A DNA stretch of 64,000 nucleotides from Bacteroides luti (GCF_900128905.1 NZ_FQTV01000002.1:62001-126000); one strand, 5' to 3'; shown: positions 27,102 to 36,311, counted from the first letter of the stretch. Numbers and translations: made by a program. Notes: generated by a model from the sequence alone, not told the origin.

Positions 27102-27998
27102 CTAATAAGCGCAACTATTCTGAAAATCTTTAGGAGAAATGCCGACCATCTTTTTGAAATATTTCCCGAAAAAACTCTGGTTGGCAAAGTTGAGCGTATA
27201 TGATACCTCTTTTATGCTGTTGCCCGAATTCTTGAGTAAATGTTTTGCATCAGAAATAACAGCATTGGTAATCCATTCATTAGCCGATTTTCCGGTAGAC
27301 TGTTTTAAGAGAAATGTCAGATATTTGGGAGTAATGCATAGCTTGTCTGCATAAAATCCCACCTGTCTCTGCTCTCTTGAATATTCTTTCAATAAGCTGA
27401 AAAAATCTTTCGACAGCTTTGTTCTTCTTTTACTTTCTCCCGAAAATGATAATCCCGGAAACATATTTGAATTCTTTACGAATACATTGAGCAGATCAAT
27501 AAACAAAATTGAAACCAGATTCGATAATTTTTCTTTTCTGAATACATGCTCCTGGTTCGATATCTCGTCTTTAATAAGCATAAAAGTCTGGTTCATGCTA
27601 TAATGAGCATCATCCGACAGACTTTTCCTAACGAAGGCTTTTTCTTTGTTTATTGCCAAAGGAACCTGAAGTGATTCAATAAAAGCATTAGAGAACATCA
27701 TTATATATCCCCGGAATCTGGTATCGGTCGACTTTATTTTGAAAGAGCTGTTGGGAGGCAAATAAGCCAAAGAGTATTTTGATAACGAATGAATCTGATT
27801 ATCTATTTCAATATCCAGGTTTCCGGAATTAACAATGATAACTTCATAAGCATCTTTTGATTTTGGATACCTTTCTTTAGGAAAATCTCCTTGAATAAGA
27901 TAAAGTGCAAAATCGTTATTCAGAGTTCCAATGGTTGATATCTTTGATGTAGAACCCGAAATACTCATTGTTGGAATTGTCATGCAATTTAGACTCAT
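27102..27998 (-). CDS. AraC-family transcriptional regulator
   Basis: This 298-residue protein has an N-terminal cupin-like sensing domain (about residues 30-150, LPPNSSFKIKSTDTRFRGYIMMF) and a C-terminal AraC/XylS double helix-turn-helix (about 195-295). The second recognition helix region reads IKEVSYTLNFANQSFFGKYFKKMVGISPKDFQ, with the usual NQS.F...FK..G.SP.. pattern. It should bind DNA as a regulator of catabolic or stress genes. Its target is not evident: it is followed by convergent pabC, and the neighbour upstream is the export operon, separated by about 257 bases. The signal sensed is unknown. Confidence 0.85.
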   Translation of the reverse strand: MSLNCMTIPTMSISGSTSKISTIGTLNNDFALYLIQGDFPKERYPKSKDAYEVIIVNSGNLDIEIDNQIHSLSKYSLAYLPPNSSFKIKSTDTRFRGYIMMFSNAFIESLQVPLAINKEKAFVRKSLSDDAHYSMNQTFMLIKDEISNQEHVFRKEKLSNLVSILFIDLLNVFVKNSNMFPGLSFSGESKRRTKLSKDFFSLLKEYSREQRQVGFYADKLCITPKYLTFLLKQSTGKSANEWITNAVISDAKHLLKNSGNSIKEVSYTLNFANQSFFGKYFKKMVGISPKDFQNSCAY

Positions 27999-28255
27999 TG
28001 TTGTTGTTTTTAGAATTAATCAATAACAGAACTAATTTTGATTGCGCGCAAACATCACTCTTTTATCTCATTCCGGCAAAATAAATCGACCAAATAGAGT
28101 AAATGAAAAGCAAAGACTTTATCTTACACTATGAATGGCGTATAGCTTTTAAAATAAGATTTTCTGATATTTTAAGCTTCTTTTTATTATTACTTCTGTA
28201 TTTTACAAATAAATAAAACTTATTGTATTCATTAACATAGTTACAGGTGCAGTCG

Positions 28256-29371
28256 TTACGACTTTTTCCTGTAACTAAGAATGGCCCATGAGTTGAAGAA
28301 TACAGCAAATAGAGTTAACGCTGTAATCTGTACTCCAAGTTCTGCAAAACCACTTCCTTTCAGATATACGGCACGCATAATCTGAACAAAGTACTTCAGC
28401 GGATTAAACATTGTTACTACTTGTGCCCATTGAGGCATACTATTAATAGGAGTAAACAATCCACTTAGCAGAATAAGCACCAGCATGAAGAAGAACATTA
28501 CAAACATGGCTTGCTGCATGGTTTCCGAATAGTTGGATATTACCAGACCAAAGCCGGATATTGTAAACAGATAGAGCAATGCCAGAATATATAAAGTACT
28601 TAGTTGCCCGATTGGAGTTATTCCATAAACTACAACTGCTACTCCGAAACATGATGTTAGAGCAATAAATCCTATAATCCAGTAGGGGATTACCTTTGCC
28701 AGAATAAACATAAACTTGCTTACCGGAGTAACATTTATCTGTTCAATGGTTCCTTTCTCCTTTTCGCCAACGATATTTAAAGCCGGTAGGAATCCACAGA
28801 GAATGGTAAGTACCATAACCATTAAGGCAGGAACCATAAAAACCTTGTAATCTAAATGAGGATTAAATCTGCTTTGAGTCACCATCTTTATGGCTGGAAT
28901 TACAGTTGCTCCCTTTGTGGGTTGTACAATGCGATCTCTTATATCTGATGTATAGTCATAGACTATATTTGCCAGATAACTACTTCCCAGTCCTCCTTTG
29001 GTGCCGTTTACCGTATTTGCCGATATAAGCAATTCTGCATTTCCTTCTTTCACGAGATTGTGTTCAAAATCGGCAGGAATTTCCATAATAATGTCCGATT
29101 CTCCTTTCTCAACGCTTTTAAGAGCCTCGCTGTAGGAGGATGAAATATCGGTCAGTCGGAAATATCCAGATGATACAGCTTTGTTAATTAATTGTCTGGA
29201 ACATTGAGTATTATTATTATCTACAATGCTAAGATTTATATTCTTTATCTCAAGATTAGCCGCCCATGGCATTATCAGCATCATAATAATAGGATAACCT
29301 ATTATCAATCGTGGCAGAAAGCTATTCCGTCTAATCTGCTTGAATTCTTTTTCTATTAAATATTTTAGCAT
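28256..29371 (-). CDS. ABC-2-type export permease (YbhR/YhhJ-like), second subunit
   Basis: This 371-residue permease has an N-terminal membrane segment (about residues 22-42), a long periplasmic region (about 45-170) and five C-terminal membrane segments (about 172-365), the standard ABC-2 layout. The motif VGEKEKGTIEQINVTPV (about 203-219) is the conserved cytoplasmic coupling helix of this permease group. It is the last gene of the operon, three bases after the first permease gene, and the two probably form a heterodimeric channel like YbhS/YbhR. No terminator with a clear U tract follows within the gap to 28255. Confidence 0.87.
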   Translation of the reverse strand: MLKYLIEKEFKQIRRNSFLPRLIIGYPIIMMLIMPWAANLEIKNINLSIVDNNNTQCSRQLINKAVSSGYFRLTDISSSYSEALKSVEKGESDIIMEIPADFEHNLVKEGNAELLISANTVNGTKGGLGSSYLANIVYDYTSDIRDRIVQPTKGATVIPAIKMVTQSRFNPHLDYKVFMVPALMVMVLTILCGFLPALNIVGEKEKGTIEQINVTPVSKFMFILAKVIPYWIIGFIALTSCFGVAVVVYGITPIGQLSTLYILALLYLFTISGFGLVISNYSETMQQAMFVMFFFMLVLILLSGLFTPINSMPQWAQVVTMFNPLKYFVQIMRAVYLKGSGFAELGVQITALTLFAVFFNSWAILSYRKKS

Positions 29372-29374
29372 AAT

Positions 29375-30481
29375 CTATTCTAATCTGTCGTTAAACTTCT
29401 TAAGACTTACAATCAGTAATACAAAGGCCATGAATGATAGAATTCCAATTTCTTTCAGAACAAAAAAGACATCGAGTCCTTCAATCATAATCTTTTTCAC
29501 AGCAATGATATACCATTTTGCCGGAATTATATTTGATATCACTTGAAGCATTACCGGCATATTCTCGGTAGGGTAGATCATTCCGGATAGAAGCATTACC
29601 GGCATCAGCAAAACCATACCCGAAACAAGCATAGCTGCTACCTGTGTCTCTGCAATAGTAGATATAAGCAGGCCGAGCGCCAGTGATACAATAATGAACA
29701 ATAACGATACGCCAAACAATAAGACCAGACTTCCGGCAATAGGAACATCGAGCACAAATACAGATAATAGTAAAATTGTGATGATGTTTATACCGGAAAG
29801 AACCATATATGGAATTGCTTTTGCCAGAATGATATAGATAGGCTTAACCGGCGAAACCAGAAGAACTTCCATTGTACCGCTCTCTTTCTCTCGTACAATA
29901 GAGATAGATGTCATCATGGCACAGATAAGCATTAATATCAATCCCATAACTCCCGGGACAAAATTATAAGCTCCCTTCATGCCCGGGTTATAGAGCAATT
30001 TTACTTTTGGAGTAATTGTTAATGGTGCTTTATATTGCCCGCTTAATTCCTGCTGAGCCGATGAAATAACATTGGATACATATCCCGTCAGCGTAGATGC
30101 CGTATTTGGGTCGGTTCCATCTGTTATAAGCTGAACAGACGCATCTCCCGTGTGGCGGAAGTTTTCTCCGAAGTGATCTCCGAAGACCAGAATTATATCG
30201 GCCTTTCCTTCTTTGAATGTAGTCTGAATATCTTGTTGATTATCTATTCTGGCAATCACATTCATATATTCATTGGCATCAATCTTATCAATAATCTTCT
30301 GAGTAACCTCGTCTTTTGATGGATCGAAAACAGCAACACGTACGTTCTTTACCTCCGTTGTGATGGCAAATCCGAATATAATAATCTGCACGATAGGCAT
30401 TCCCAACAGAATAAGGATGGTACGCTTATCGCGGGATATATGATAAAATTCTTTTCTTACAAATGCTAAAAACTGCTTCAT
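29375..30481 (-). CDS. ABC-2-type export permease (YbhS/YhhJ-like), first subunit
   Basis: From the ATG at 30481 this is 368 residues, starting MKQFLAFVRKEFYHISRDKR. It has an N-terminal membrane helix (about 25-45), a periplasmic domain (about 50-175) and five membrane helices. The coupling segment is SIVREKESGTMEVLLVSPVK (about 219-238). A longer frame starts at 30547 inside the upstream ATPase gene but lacks family similarity, so the shorter start is used; it lies four bases after the ATPase stop. With the second permease it should form the transmembrane part of an exporter of drugs or other hydrophobic compounds. Confidence 0.88.
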   Translation of the reverse strand: MKQFLAFVRKEFYHISRDKRTILILLGMPIVQIIIFGFAITTEVKNVRVAVFDPSKDEVTQKIIDKIDANEYMNVIARIDNQQDIQTTFKEGKADIILVFGDHFGENFRHTGDASVQLITDGTDPNTASTLTGYVSNVISSAQQELSGQYKAPLTITPKVKLLYNPGMKGAYNFVPGVMGLILMLICAMMTSISIVREKESGTMEVLLVSPVKPIYIILAKAIPYMVLSGINIITILLLSVFVLDVPIAGSLVLLFGVSLLFIIVSLALGLLISTIAETQVAAMLVSGMVLLMPVMLLSGMIYPTENMPVMLQVISNIIPAKWYIIAVKKIMIEGLDVFFVLKEIGILSFMAFVLLIVSLKKFNDRLE

Positions 30482-30485
30482 AGCT

Positions 30486-31232
30486 TTATTCTCCTCTTGT
30501 TGCTTTACGTGCCAGTTTATAGAATACCTCTTCCATTTCCTGAACATTAAACTGTTTTTTCAGATTGGCCGGACTGTCAAGTGCTTCAATTACTCCGTCC
30601 ACCATAATAGATACCCGGTTGCAATATTCAGCTTCATCCATGTAGTGAGTAGTTACGAAAACTGTAATTCCTCTGTCGGCTGCCTGATAGATCAGTTCCC
30701 AGAATTGTCGGCGGGTGGCAGGATCAACTCCACCAGTTGGTTCATCGAGAAAAACTATTTTGGGTTCGTGAAAGATGGCCACGGAAAAAGCAAGTTTCTG
30801 TTTCCATCCCAGCGGCAGACTGGCTACCAATGTATTCCTTTCAGATTCGAAACCTAATCGGGCAAGCAGTTCTTCTGTCTTTATGGCAATTTCTTTATCT
30901 TTCATTCCATATATTCCGGCAAACAGACGAATGTTTTCCCACACTTTAAGGTCTTCGTAAAGAGAAAACTTCTGGCTCATATAACCAATGTTACGTTTTA
31001 CCAATTCAGATTCTTTGCCAATATCAAAGCCTGCAACCTTGCCATGTCCTGAAGTCGGCTTGCTCAAAGCGCAAAGCATTCTCATGGCTGTGGTTTTTCC
31101 GGCTCCGTTTGCTCCGAGAAAACCAAAGATCTCACCTTCAAAAACATTGAAACTAATGTGGTCTACGGCCGTAAAATTGCCGAAACGCTTAGTCAGCTCC
31201 TTGGTTTCAATCACTATATTGTCTTTATTCAT
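30486..31232 (-). CDS. ABC transporter ATP-binding protein (second nucleotide-binding subunit)
   Basis: This 248-residue ATPase has Walker A GANGAGKTT (about residues 41-49), Walker B IVFLDEPTGGVDP (about 162-174) and a switch His in VFVTTHYMDEA. The ABC signature LSGG is replaced by SLPLGWKQKLA (about 138-148), as is known for the second half of YbhF-like double ATPases. It lies 13 bases behind the first ATPase gene. In E. coli the two halves are fused in YbhF; here they are separate proteins that presumably pair. One strongly conserved and one degenerate site suggests asymmetric ATP hydrolysis, which is inference. Confidence 0.9.
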   Translation of the reverse strand: MNKDNIVIETKELTKRFGNFTAVDHISFNVFEGEIFGFLGANGAGKTTAMRMLCALSKPTSGHGKVAGFDIGKESELVKRNIGYMSQKFSLYEDLKVWENIRLFAGIYGMKDKEIAIKTEELLARLGFESERNTLVASLPLGWKQKLAFSVAIFHEPKIVFLDEPTGGVDPATRRQFWELIYQAADRGITVFVTTHYMDEAEYCNRVSIMVDGVIEALDSPANLKKQFNVQEMEEVFYKLARKATRGE

Positions 31233-31245
31233 ACTTGTATTCTAT

Positions 31246-32163
31246 TTAGACTTCATTAGGCTTGGAAGCCAGTTGCATGTAACAATCCTCGATTGTTGGC
31301 GTTATCTCGTTGATTTCTATATCCCAGTGCCCTTTATCCTGCATCTGTTTTTCAAGCGCACCGATTGTTAATGACGGATCAACAGTAAGGTGATGTACCG
31401 TTCCAAAAGCAAAGCAGCTTTTTACTCCCTCACATGCCCTGAGCTCACTGAGCAACCCCGACATATTATAACTTTTAGCCGACCATAGAACTTCCTTGAA
31501 ATCAGCTATAATTTCCTGCGGAGTTTCAATGCCCAAAAAACTTCCATCCTGAATCAAAGCAATTCTGTCGCAAAGCACAGCCTCGTCCATGTAAGGTGTT
31601 GATACCAGAATTGTTATTCCCTGAGTTTTTAGTCTCTTCAGCATTTCCCAGAACTCTTTTCTTGAAACCGGATCCACACCGGTGGTTGGCTCGTCAAGGA
31701 AAAGAACTGTTGGTTTATGTATCAGGGCACAGCTTAATGCCAATTTCTGTTTCATACCTCCCGACAGTTTTCCAGCACGACGGTCCTTAAAGGGCTCTAT
31801 TTGTTGATAGATATCTTTAATCAGATAGTAGTTCTCCTCAATCGTAGTATTGAATACCGTAGCGAAAAATTTCAGATTTTCTTCAACCGTCATATCCTGA
31901 TAAAGAGAGAAGCGTCCCGGCATATATCCCACACGCTTGCGTATTTCCTTGTAATCCTTCACAATATCAAGTCCGTCAACAGTGGCATTCCCGCTGTTAG
32001 GTCTGATTAATGTGGTGAGAATGCGGAACATTGTAGTCTTTCCGGAACCATCCGGACCAATCAGCCCGAACATCTCTCCCGGATTAACTGAGAATGAAAC
32101 ATTCTTCAGCGCTTCTACTTCACCATATTTTTTAGAGATTCCCTCTACTTCAATTGCTGCCAT
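31246..32163 (-). CDS. ABC transporter ATP-binding protein (first nucleotide-binding subunit)
   Basis: This 305-residue ATPase has Walker A GPDGSGKTT (about residues 37-45), a canonical signature LSGGMKQKLAL (about 138-148), Walker B VLFLDEPTTGVDP (about 158-170) and a C-terminal extension of about 80 residues typical of the DrrA/YbhF type. The GPDG variant of Walker A is characteristic of the first half of YbhF. The start overlaps the HlyD stop by one base. It should energise the two ABC-2 permeases downstream, with the degenerate second ATPase as partner. The exported compound is unknown, but the family pumps drugs and lipids. Confidence 0.9.
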   Translation of the reverse strand: MAAIEVEGISKKYGEVEALKNVSFSVNPGEMFGLIGPDGSGKTTMFRILTTLIRPNSGNATVDGLDIVKDYKEIRKRVGYMPGRFSLYQDMTVEENLKFFATVFNTTIEENYYLIKDIYQQIEPFKDRRAGKLSGGMKQKLALSCALIHKPTVLFLDEPTTGVDPVSRKEFWEMLKRLKTQGITILVSTPYMDEAVLCDRIALIQDGSFLGIETPQEIIADFKEVLWSAKSYNMSGLLSELRACEGVKSCFAFGTVHHLTVDPSLTIGALEKQMQDKGHWDIEINEITPTIEDCYMQLASKPNEV

Positions 32164-33068
32164 TACTTTGTAAAGCTAACTTCCCCGTACATTCCAATTT
32201 TTATATCCCCGCTATTCTTCACAGCAACTTTTACAGCATAAACAAGATTAGCACGCTCATCTTTGGTTAGAATTCCTTTTGGTGTAAATTCCGATTTGTT
32301 TGAAATCCAGGTTACTGTTCCCGGGAATTCTTTTACATTCTCGCCTCCGTAATCGGCAAACACTTTAACTTTCTGACCAATCTTTATCTTAGATAGTTGG
32401 TCGGAAGTAATGTAGGCACGTAAAAACATATTTTCTATATCTGCAACTTTGAAAAGAGCTTTCCCTGGAGTGGCCAGTTCGCCTTTTTCCGCATATTTGC
32501 TTAACACAGTACCGTTTATTGGACTGATGATATGGCATTTACTTAGTTGATCATTCAGTTGAGCAACCTGTATTTCGAGTGATGAGCTCTCTCCGTTTAC
32601 TCCTGCATTGTTGTTTTCCAAAGTAGAAGTTTGTGCTATAAGCTGTTTCTGCAGGTAAGCAATTTGTGAGTTAATATCATCCAACTGCTTCTGATTGCCG
32701 GCATTGCTCTTTACTAGATTCTCCCAACGTTTCTTTTCACGTTCCTGAGTTACAATTTGTTGTTTAATTGCAGCAATCTGTTTGCCTATATCCTGTCTGC
32801 GACTTTTTACTGTAGTAGTATTTGCCTGCAACTGAAGTTTTTTCAAGTAAAGTTGTACTGTATCAACATATCCCACTTCTTTTCCTTGCTGAAGCTGGTC
32901 GCCTTCAGTAACATTAAAATCCATAAGTTTGCCCGATGCCTCAGAAGAAACAATCACTTCGGTTGCCTCAAATGTTCCTGTTGCATCATATTTACCATTT
33001 TTATCTCCACAAGCTGATAGTAATGCTGTGGCAAGTGTGCCGTATAATATACCTTTTATGAGTTTCAT
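32163..33068 (-). CDS. HlyD-family periplasmic adaptor lipoprotein (YbhG-like)
   Basis: This 301-residue membrane-fusion protein has the lipobox LLSAC (Cys20), so it is lipid-anchored. A biotinyl-lipoyl-like half (GKLMDFNVTEGDQLQQGKEVG, in two segments around residues 50-68) flanks a long coiled-coil hairpin rich in Lys, Gln and Glu (about 75-150). A beta-barrel domain follows (about 195-300). It links the inner-membrane ABC complex to the TolC-type channel encoded just upstream. The stop overlaps the first ATPase start by one base, so translation is coupled. It is the counterpart of E. coli YbhG. Confidence 0.9.
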   Translation of the reverse strand: MKLIKGILYGTLATALLSACGDKNGKYDATGTFEATEVIVSSEASGKLMDFNVTEGDQLQQGKEVGYVDTVQLYLKKLQLQANTTTVKSRRQDIGKQIAAIKQQIVTQEREKKRWENLVKSNAGNQKQLDDINSQIAYLQKQLIAQTSTLENNNAGVNGESSSLEIQVAQLNDQLSKCHIISPINGTVLSKYAEKGELATPGKALFKVADIENMFLRAYITSDQLSKIKIGQKVKVFADYGGENVKEFPGTVTWISNKSEFTPKGILTKDERANLVYAVKVAVKNSGDIKIGMYGEVSFTK

Positions 33069-33080
33069 ATTGTAAGAATT

Positions 33081-34346
33081 TTAATTGTTAGTACTGTTTT
33101 TATAATTGTAGATTGATATTAGTAGCTGAATCTCGTGAAGCACTTTGCTCTGCTTTGCCTGATCTTCCGAATTTATATCACGAAGCAAGTCGGTAACACT
33201 TAATGTTCCGTGTTCAACCTTTACCTCCGATGCCTTTTTTATATTAGTACGCAGGCGGATAATTTCATCATCATCCCGCATCAGTTGCTTTATCTTATCA
33301 ATCTCATTACTTTGCTGCGTCATTTTCAGGTTCGTGTTGAATAAGAAGGTCTCTTTCTGTATGGCTACATTCTGCAAGTTATTATCCAGTAATTTCTTAT
33401 CATTCTTCTTGGTGTAAAGACTTCCAAAATTCCACGAGAGACGAGCACCGGCAACATAATAAGGAGTAAATTCATTCTTCAGCATATTCAATCCCGGATT
33501 ACCATAACCACCCTGAACAAATACTCCCAGTTTAGGCAGGTTTTTAGCATCAACCATGCTCTTCTGCGTTTCAAATAGATTGCTTTGTGCCTCGAATAGT
33601 CGAAGCTCCGGTCGGTTTACTGTTGATGACAAAGAAGCTTCTTCTGCGAATGAAGGTTTAACAAGTGAAGTTCCTTCTTTTATTTCTTCTCCAATCAAGG
33701 CCGATAGCATTTCTCTATATGCTTTTCGGGTAGCATCCAATTCTACTTTGCGCTGTGCAGTACTTAGCTGATTTACTTTAACCGCATCCAAATCTGCCTG
33801 ATTTGCAATCCCGTTTGTTATATAGGCAGATATTTGATTGTAATTGCGTTTAAGTTCATCCTGTAATAGCAAATTTTGCTTTATCTGCTCATCAATTAAC
33901 AGGATTCCAAAGAAAAGTTGGTTCACTCTGTCATTGATTGCATACATATCTACATCAAGTTTTTGCTTATCTACAGCAGAGCTTGCTTCGGTTATTTTCT
34001 TCTGATTGCGGATAACTCCACCATCCCAAATACTTTGATTAACTTCAACAACCGATTGGTATTGATCTTTGTTTAATCCTTCAATAGTTACATTAGGTAA
34101 TGTAATAGGAAGTTTCGTTACAGCCGACTGGTAAGTCGCTTTTGCAGAAAAAGAAACTTGAGGCAGGTATCCTTTGTTTGCATTAGATATATTGAACTCT
34201 TTAGACTGTTCAATCAACCCATACTGTTTTACCTGTGGGTAGTTAGCCTGTGCTTTCTTGTAACAATCATCAATGGATAATTGTCCGTAAATCGGGGCAT
34301 GTAAGCAAATGAAAGCAAGGGTGATAATGAATGCCACTTTTTTCAT
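33081..34346 (-). CDS. TolC-family outer-membrane channel protein
   Basis: This 421-residue protein has a signal peptide (residues 1-21, ending IYGQ) and two OEP/TolC domains made mostly of long alpha helices (for example VDKQKLDVDMYAINDRVNQLF and a repeat around residue 320-400). It should form the outer-membrane exit duct for the adaptor and ABC exporter encoded 13 bases downstream. It is the first structural gene of the operon; a 16-base palindromic site lies just upstream at 34381-34396, between it and tetR. Confidence 0.9.
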   Translation of the reverse strand: MKKVAFIITLAFICLHAPIYGQLSIDDCYKKAQANYPQVKQYGLIEQSKEFNISNANKGYLPQVSFSAKATYQSAVTKLPITLPNVTIEGLNKDQYQSVVEVNQSIWDGGVIRNQKKITEASSAVDKQKLDVDMYAINDRVNQLFFGILLIDEQIKQNLLLQDELKRNYNQISAYITNGIANQADLDAVKVNQLSTAQRKVELDATRKAYREMLSALIGEEIKEGTSLVKPSFAEEASLSSTVNRPELRLFEAQSNLFETQKSMVDAKNLPKLGVFVQGGYGNPGLNMLKNEFTPYYVAGARLSWNFGSLYTKKNDKKLLDNNLQNVAIQKETFLFNTNLKMTQQSNEIDKIKQLMRDDDEIIRLRTNIKKASEVKVEHGTLSVTDLLRDINSEDQAKQSKVLHEIQLLISIYNYKNSTNN

Positions 34347-34378
34347 AAATATATTCTTTAATTTTGATAAACTAATAT

Positions 34379-34398
34379 GTTTAACAACTCTGTTAATT
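34379..34398. promoter_or_regulatory. Candidate TetR operator upstream of tolC
   Basis: GTTTAACAACTCTGTTAATT contains the palindrome TTAACA-N4-TGTTAA. The same 20-base pattern, with a different 4-base centre, occurs at the tetR promoter (35046-35065). It lies 33 bases before the tolC ATG, in the 66-base gap after tetR, where it could block an internal promoter of the export operon. Confidence 0.72.
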
Positions 34399-34412
34399 TA
34401 ACTGCAAAAAAA

Positions 34413-35033
34413 TTATGGACGTAACCTTCTCAAAATTATTTCCACGTTTTCAATCCTTTTTTCAGCCAGTAAAGAATAGTATTCTTTTCCAAAAGAACCA
34501 GCAACGCGTTCAATAATCGGATGAGCCAAAAAGGCAAAAACATTTAATGAGACAATATCCAATAAAAGATGGACCGGATCGACAACGCAAATTTCTTTTT
34601 TCTTTATTGCTTCTTCCATTTCAGAGTTTAGCTTTTCAAGGAGAATTCTTATTGCAGGCCCGGCAATAGTTGAAAATCTATCCAATCTTTCTTTATTGGT
34701 AAGGAACTCATTTAAAACAAAAAAAGGTAGCTTTGGGTTTGATGCCAGAAAATCAAAGTGAGCTTTAACTATATATTCCACTTTTTCAATAAATGGCATT
34801 TTTTCTTCAACCTTTGGCATAAACGAATTAGCTAAAAGAGCAACTTTCTTCTGGAATACCTTTTCGAAAAGATTGTCTTTTGTGCGGAAATAGTAATGAA
34901 GCATAGCATGGTTTACACCAGCTATTCTGGCAATTTCAGTTGTCTTAGTCAGGGTGTAACCTTTGTCTAAAAACTCCTTCTCAGCAGCTTCCATTATTGC
35001 CTGTTCTGTATTAACGTCTTCTTTCTCTTTCAT
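34413..35033 (-). CDS. TetR-family transcriptional repressor
   Basis: From the ATG at 35033 this is 206 residues. The N-terminal TetR helix-turn-helix spans about residues 10-57 (ILEAAEKEF-like, here IMEAAEKEFLDKGYTLTKTT, then IARIAGVNHAMLHYYFRTKDNLF). The C-terminal ligand-binding domain is all helical and unassigned. A frame start at 35099 is less likely because it would cross the operator and promoter. The gene leads the seven-gene export operon. Its own promoter (35070-35099) and the gap before tolC carry matching palindromes, so it probably represses itself and the pump and is released by an exported compound. It is analogous to CecR, which controls YbhGFSR in E. coli. Confidence 0.9.
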   Translation of the reverse strand: MKEKEDVNTEQAIMEAAEKEFLDKGYTLTKTTEIARIAGVNHAMLHYYFRTKDNLFEKVFQKKVALLANSFMPKVEEKMPFIEKVEYIVKAHFDFLASNPKLPFFVLNEFLTNKERLDRFSTIAGPAIRILLEKLNSEMEEAIKKKEICVVDPVHLLLDIVSLNVFAFLAHPIIERVAGSFGKEYYSLLAEKRIENVEIILRRLRP

Positions 35034-35045
35034 AATAACACATTT

Positions 35046-35065
35046 GTTTAACAGCGTTGTTAATT
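35046..35065. promoter_or_regulatory. Candidate TetR operator at the tetR promoter
   Basis: GTTTAACAGCGTTGTTAATT matches the site before tolC in 16 of 16 non-central bases. Its palindrome is TTAACA-N4-TGTTAA. It sits just downstream of the tetR -7 element, covering the expected transcription start, which is an ideal position for autorepression. Confidence 0.75.
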
Positions 35066-35069
35066 GCGG

Positions 35070-35099
35070 CAAATGTAATATGATTTTAATTAATACCAA
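35070..35099 (-). promoter_or_regulatory. Promoter of tetR and the export operon
   Basis: On the minus strand, TTG (35099-35097) is spaced 19 bases from TACATTTG (35077-35070), a full match to the Bacteroidetes consensus. The start of transcription would fall near 35063, inside the operator at 35046-35065. Confidence 0.75.
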
Positions 35100-35185
35100 A
35101 GATTTATTTAATATTTTACATAGTTTAACGGTGACATTTAATTTGCTATAATTTAGAATTAAAACGAAAATATACTGCCATATTA

Positions 35186-35216
35186 TTGCCTTACTCGGTG
35201 GTTTTAATTACTTTTG
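35186..35216 (+). promoter_or_regulatory. Promoter of the sugar kinase gene
   Basis: TTG (35186-35188) is followed after 20 bases by TACTTTTG (35209-35216), matching the Bacteroidetes consensus. The leader before the ATG at 35268 would be about 45 bases. Confidence 0.65.
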
Positions 35217-35267
35217 GTCGTCTAAATGAATCTAAAGATGTGTTTTTGATAATTAAAATATAAATTT

Positions 35268-36311
35268 ATGATAAATAAAATCGTCACATTTGGAGAAGTG
35301 CTTTTACGCTTAACTCCTCCCAACTATTTAAAATTCTCTCAGGCAAAAGAGTTTGTTGCAACATATGGTGGTAGTGAAGCAAATGTAGCTGTTTCTTTAG
35401 CTCAATTTGGTTTGAATAGTAAATTTGTAACTCGTCTACCTCAAAATGATATTGCCGATGCTTGCATAAAGGAGTTACGCTCACATAATGTTTCTACAGA
35501 TTGTATAGCAAGAGGAGGAGACCGGGTAGGTATATATTTCCTAGAAAATGGAGCTGTAGCCCGTCAGTCAAAAGTAGTATATGATCGTGCCGGTTCATCA
35601 TTTTGTACGCTTCAACCAGGGATGATTGATTGGAAAGAAGTACTTAAAGATGCTCAATGGTTTCATTGGTCGGGTGTAGCTGCTGCTGTATCACAAGGTG
35701 CTGCAGATGCGTGCATGGAAGGTATAAAGGTGGCTGATAGTATGGGACTTACTATTTCATGTGACTTGAATTATCGCAAAAATTTGTGGAATTATGGTAA
35801 GACTCCTGATGATGTAATGCTTCCTATGGTGCAATACAGCGATGTGATTTTTGGAAGTGAGCCTGAATACGAAAAAGTGCTTGGGATATCTAAAGTTGGT
35901 TTTAAGGCTATTTCTGTAAATGAACAACTGAATGAAGACGGTTTCAGAGCTGTTGGCGAACAAGTTGTGGCTAAGGTTCCTCGTTGCAAAAAGATGTTCC
36001 TTGAGCTTCGTAATTCAATTAATGCCAATCATAATACTATTGCCGGAGTTGTTTATTCAGATAATACTTTGAAATGCTCTAAGATTTATGATATCACACA
36101 CAATGTAGACCGTGTTGGAGTAGGAGATGCTTTCTGTGGCGGTATGATTTACGGTCTTGTTGCCTATCCGGGTGATGATCAGAAAGCACTTGATTTTGCA
36201 ATGGCGGCCTCTTGTCTTAAGAATACAATCTACGGAGACTTTAACCTGGTAAATACTGCCGAGGTTGAAAATCTTATGGGAGGTGATGGCTCGGGGCGTG
36301 TTTCCCGATAA
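35268..36311 (+). CDS. kdgK: PfkB-family kinase, likely 2-keto-3-deoxygluconate kinase
   Basis: This 347-residue cytoplasmic kinase belongs to the PfkB ribokinase family. It has the N-terminal GGSEANVAVSLAQFGL (about residues 34-49) and the catalytic GVGDAF with D287, plus an extra Gly/Asp-rich tail. The N-terminus TFGEVLLRLTPP is typical of 2-keto-3-deoxygluconate kinases, which phosphorylate KDG before aldol cleavage in uronate catabolism. The usual partner KDPG aldolase gene is not adjacent; it is followed by a terminator, so the gene stands alone here. The GVGD form of the usual GAGD motif is a small, tolerated variation. Another sugar substrate is possible. Confidence 0.85.
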   Translation: MINKIVTFGEVLLRLTPPNYLKFSQAKEFVATYGGSEANVAVSLAQFGLNSKFVTRLPQNDIADACIKELRSHNVSTDCIARGGDRVGIYFLENGAVARQSKVVYDRAGSSFCTLQPGMIDWKEVLKDAQWFHWSGVAAAVSQGAADACMEGIKVADSMGLTISCDLNYRKNLWNYGKTPDDVMLPMVQYSDVIFGSEPEYEKVLGISKVGFKAISVNEQLNEDGFRAVGEQVVAKVPRCKKMFLELRNSINANHNTIAGVVYSDNTLKCSKIYDITHNVDRVGVGDAFCGGMIYGLVAYPGDDQKALDFAMAASCLKNTIYGDFNLVNTAEVENLMGGDGSGRVSR

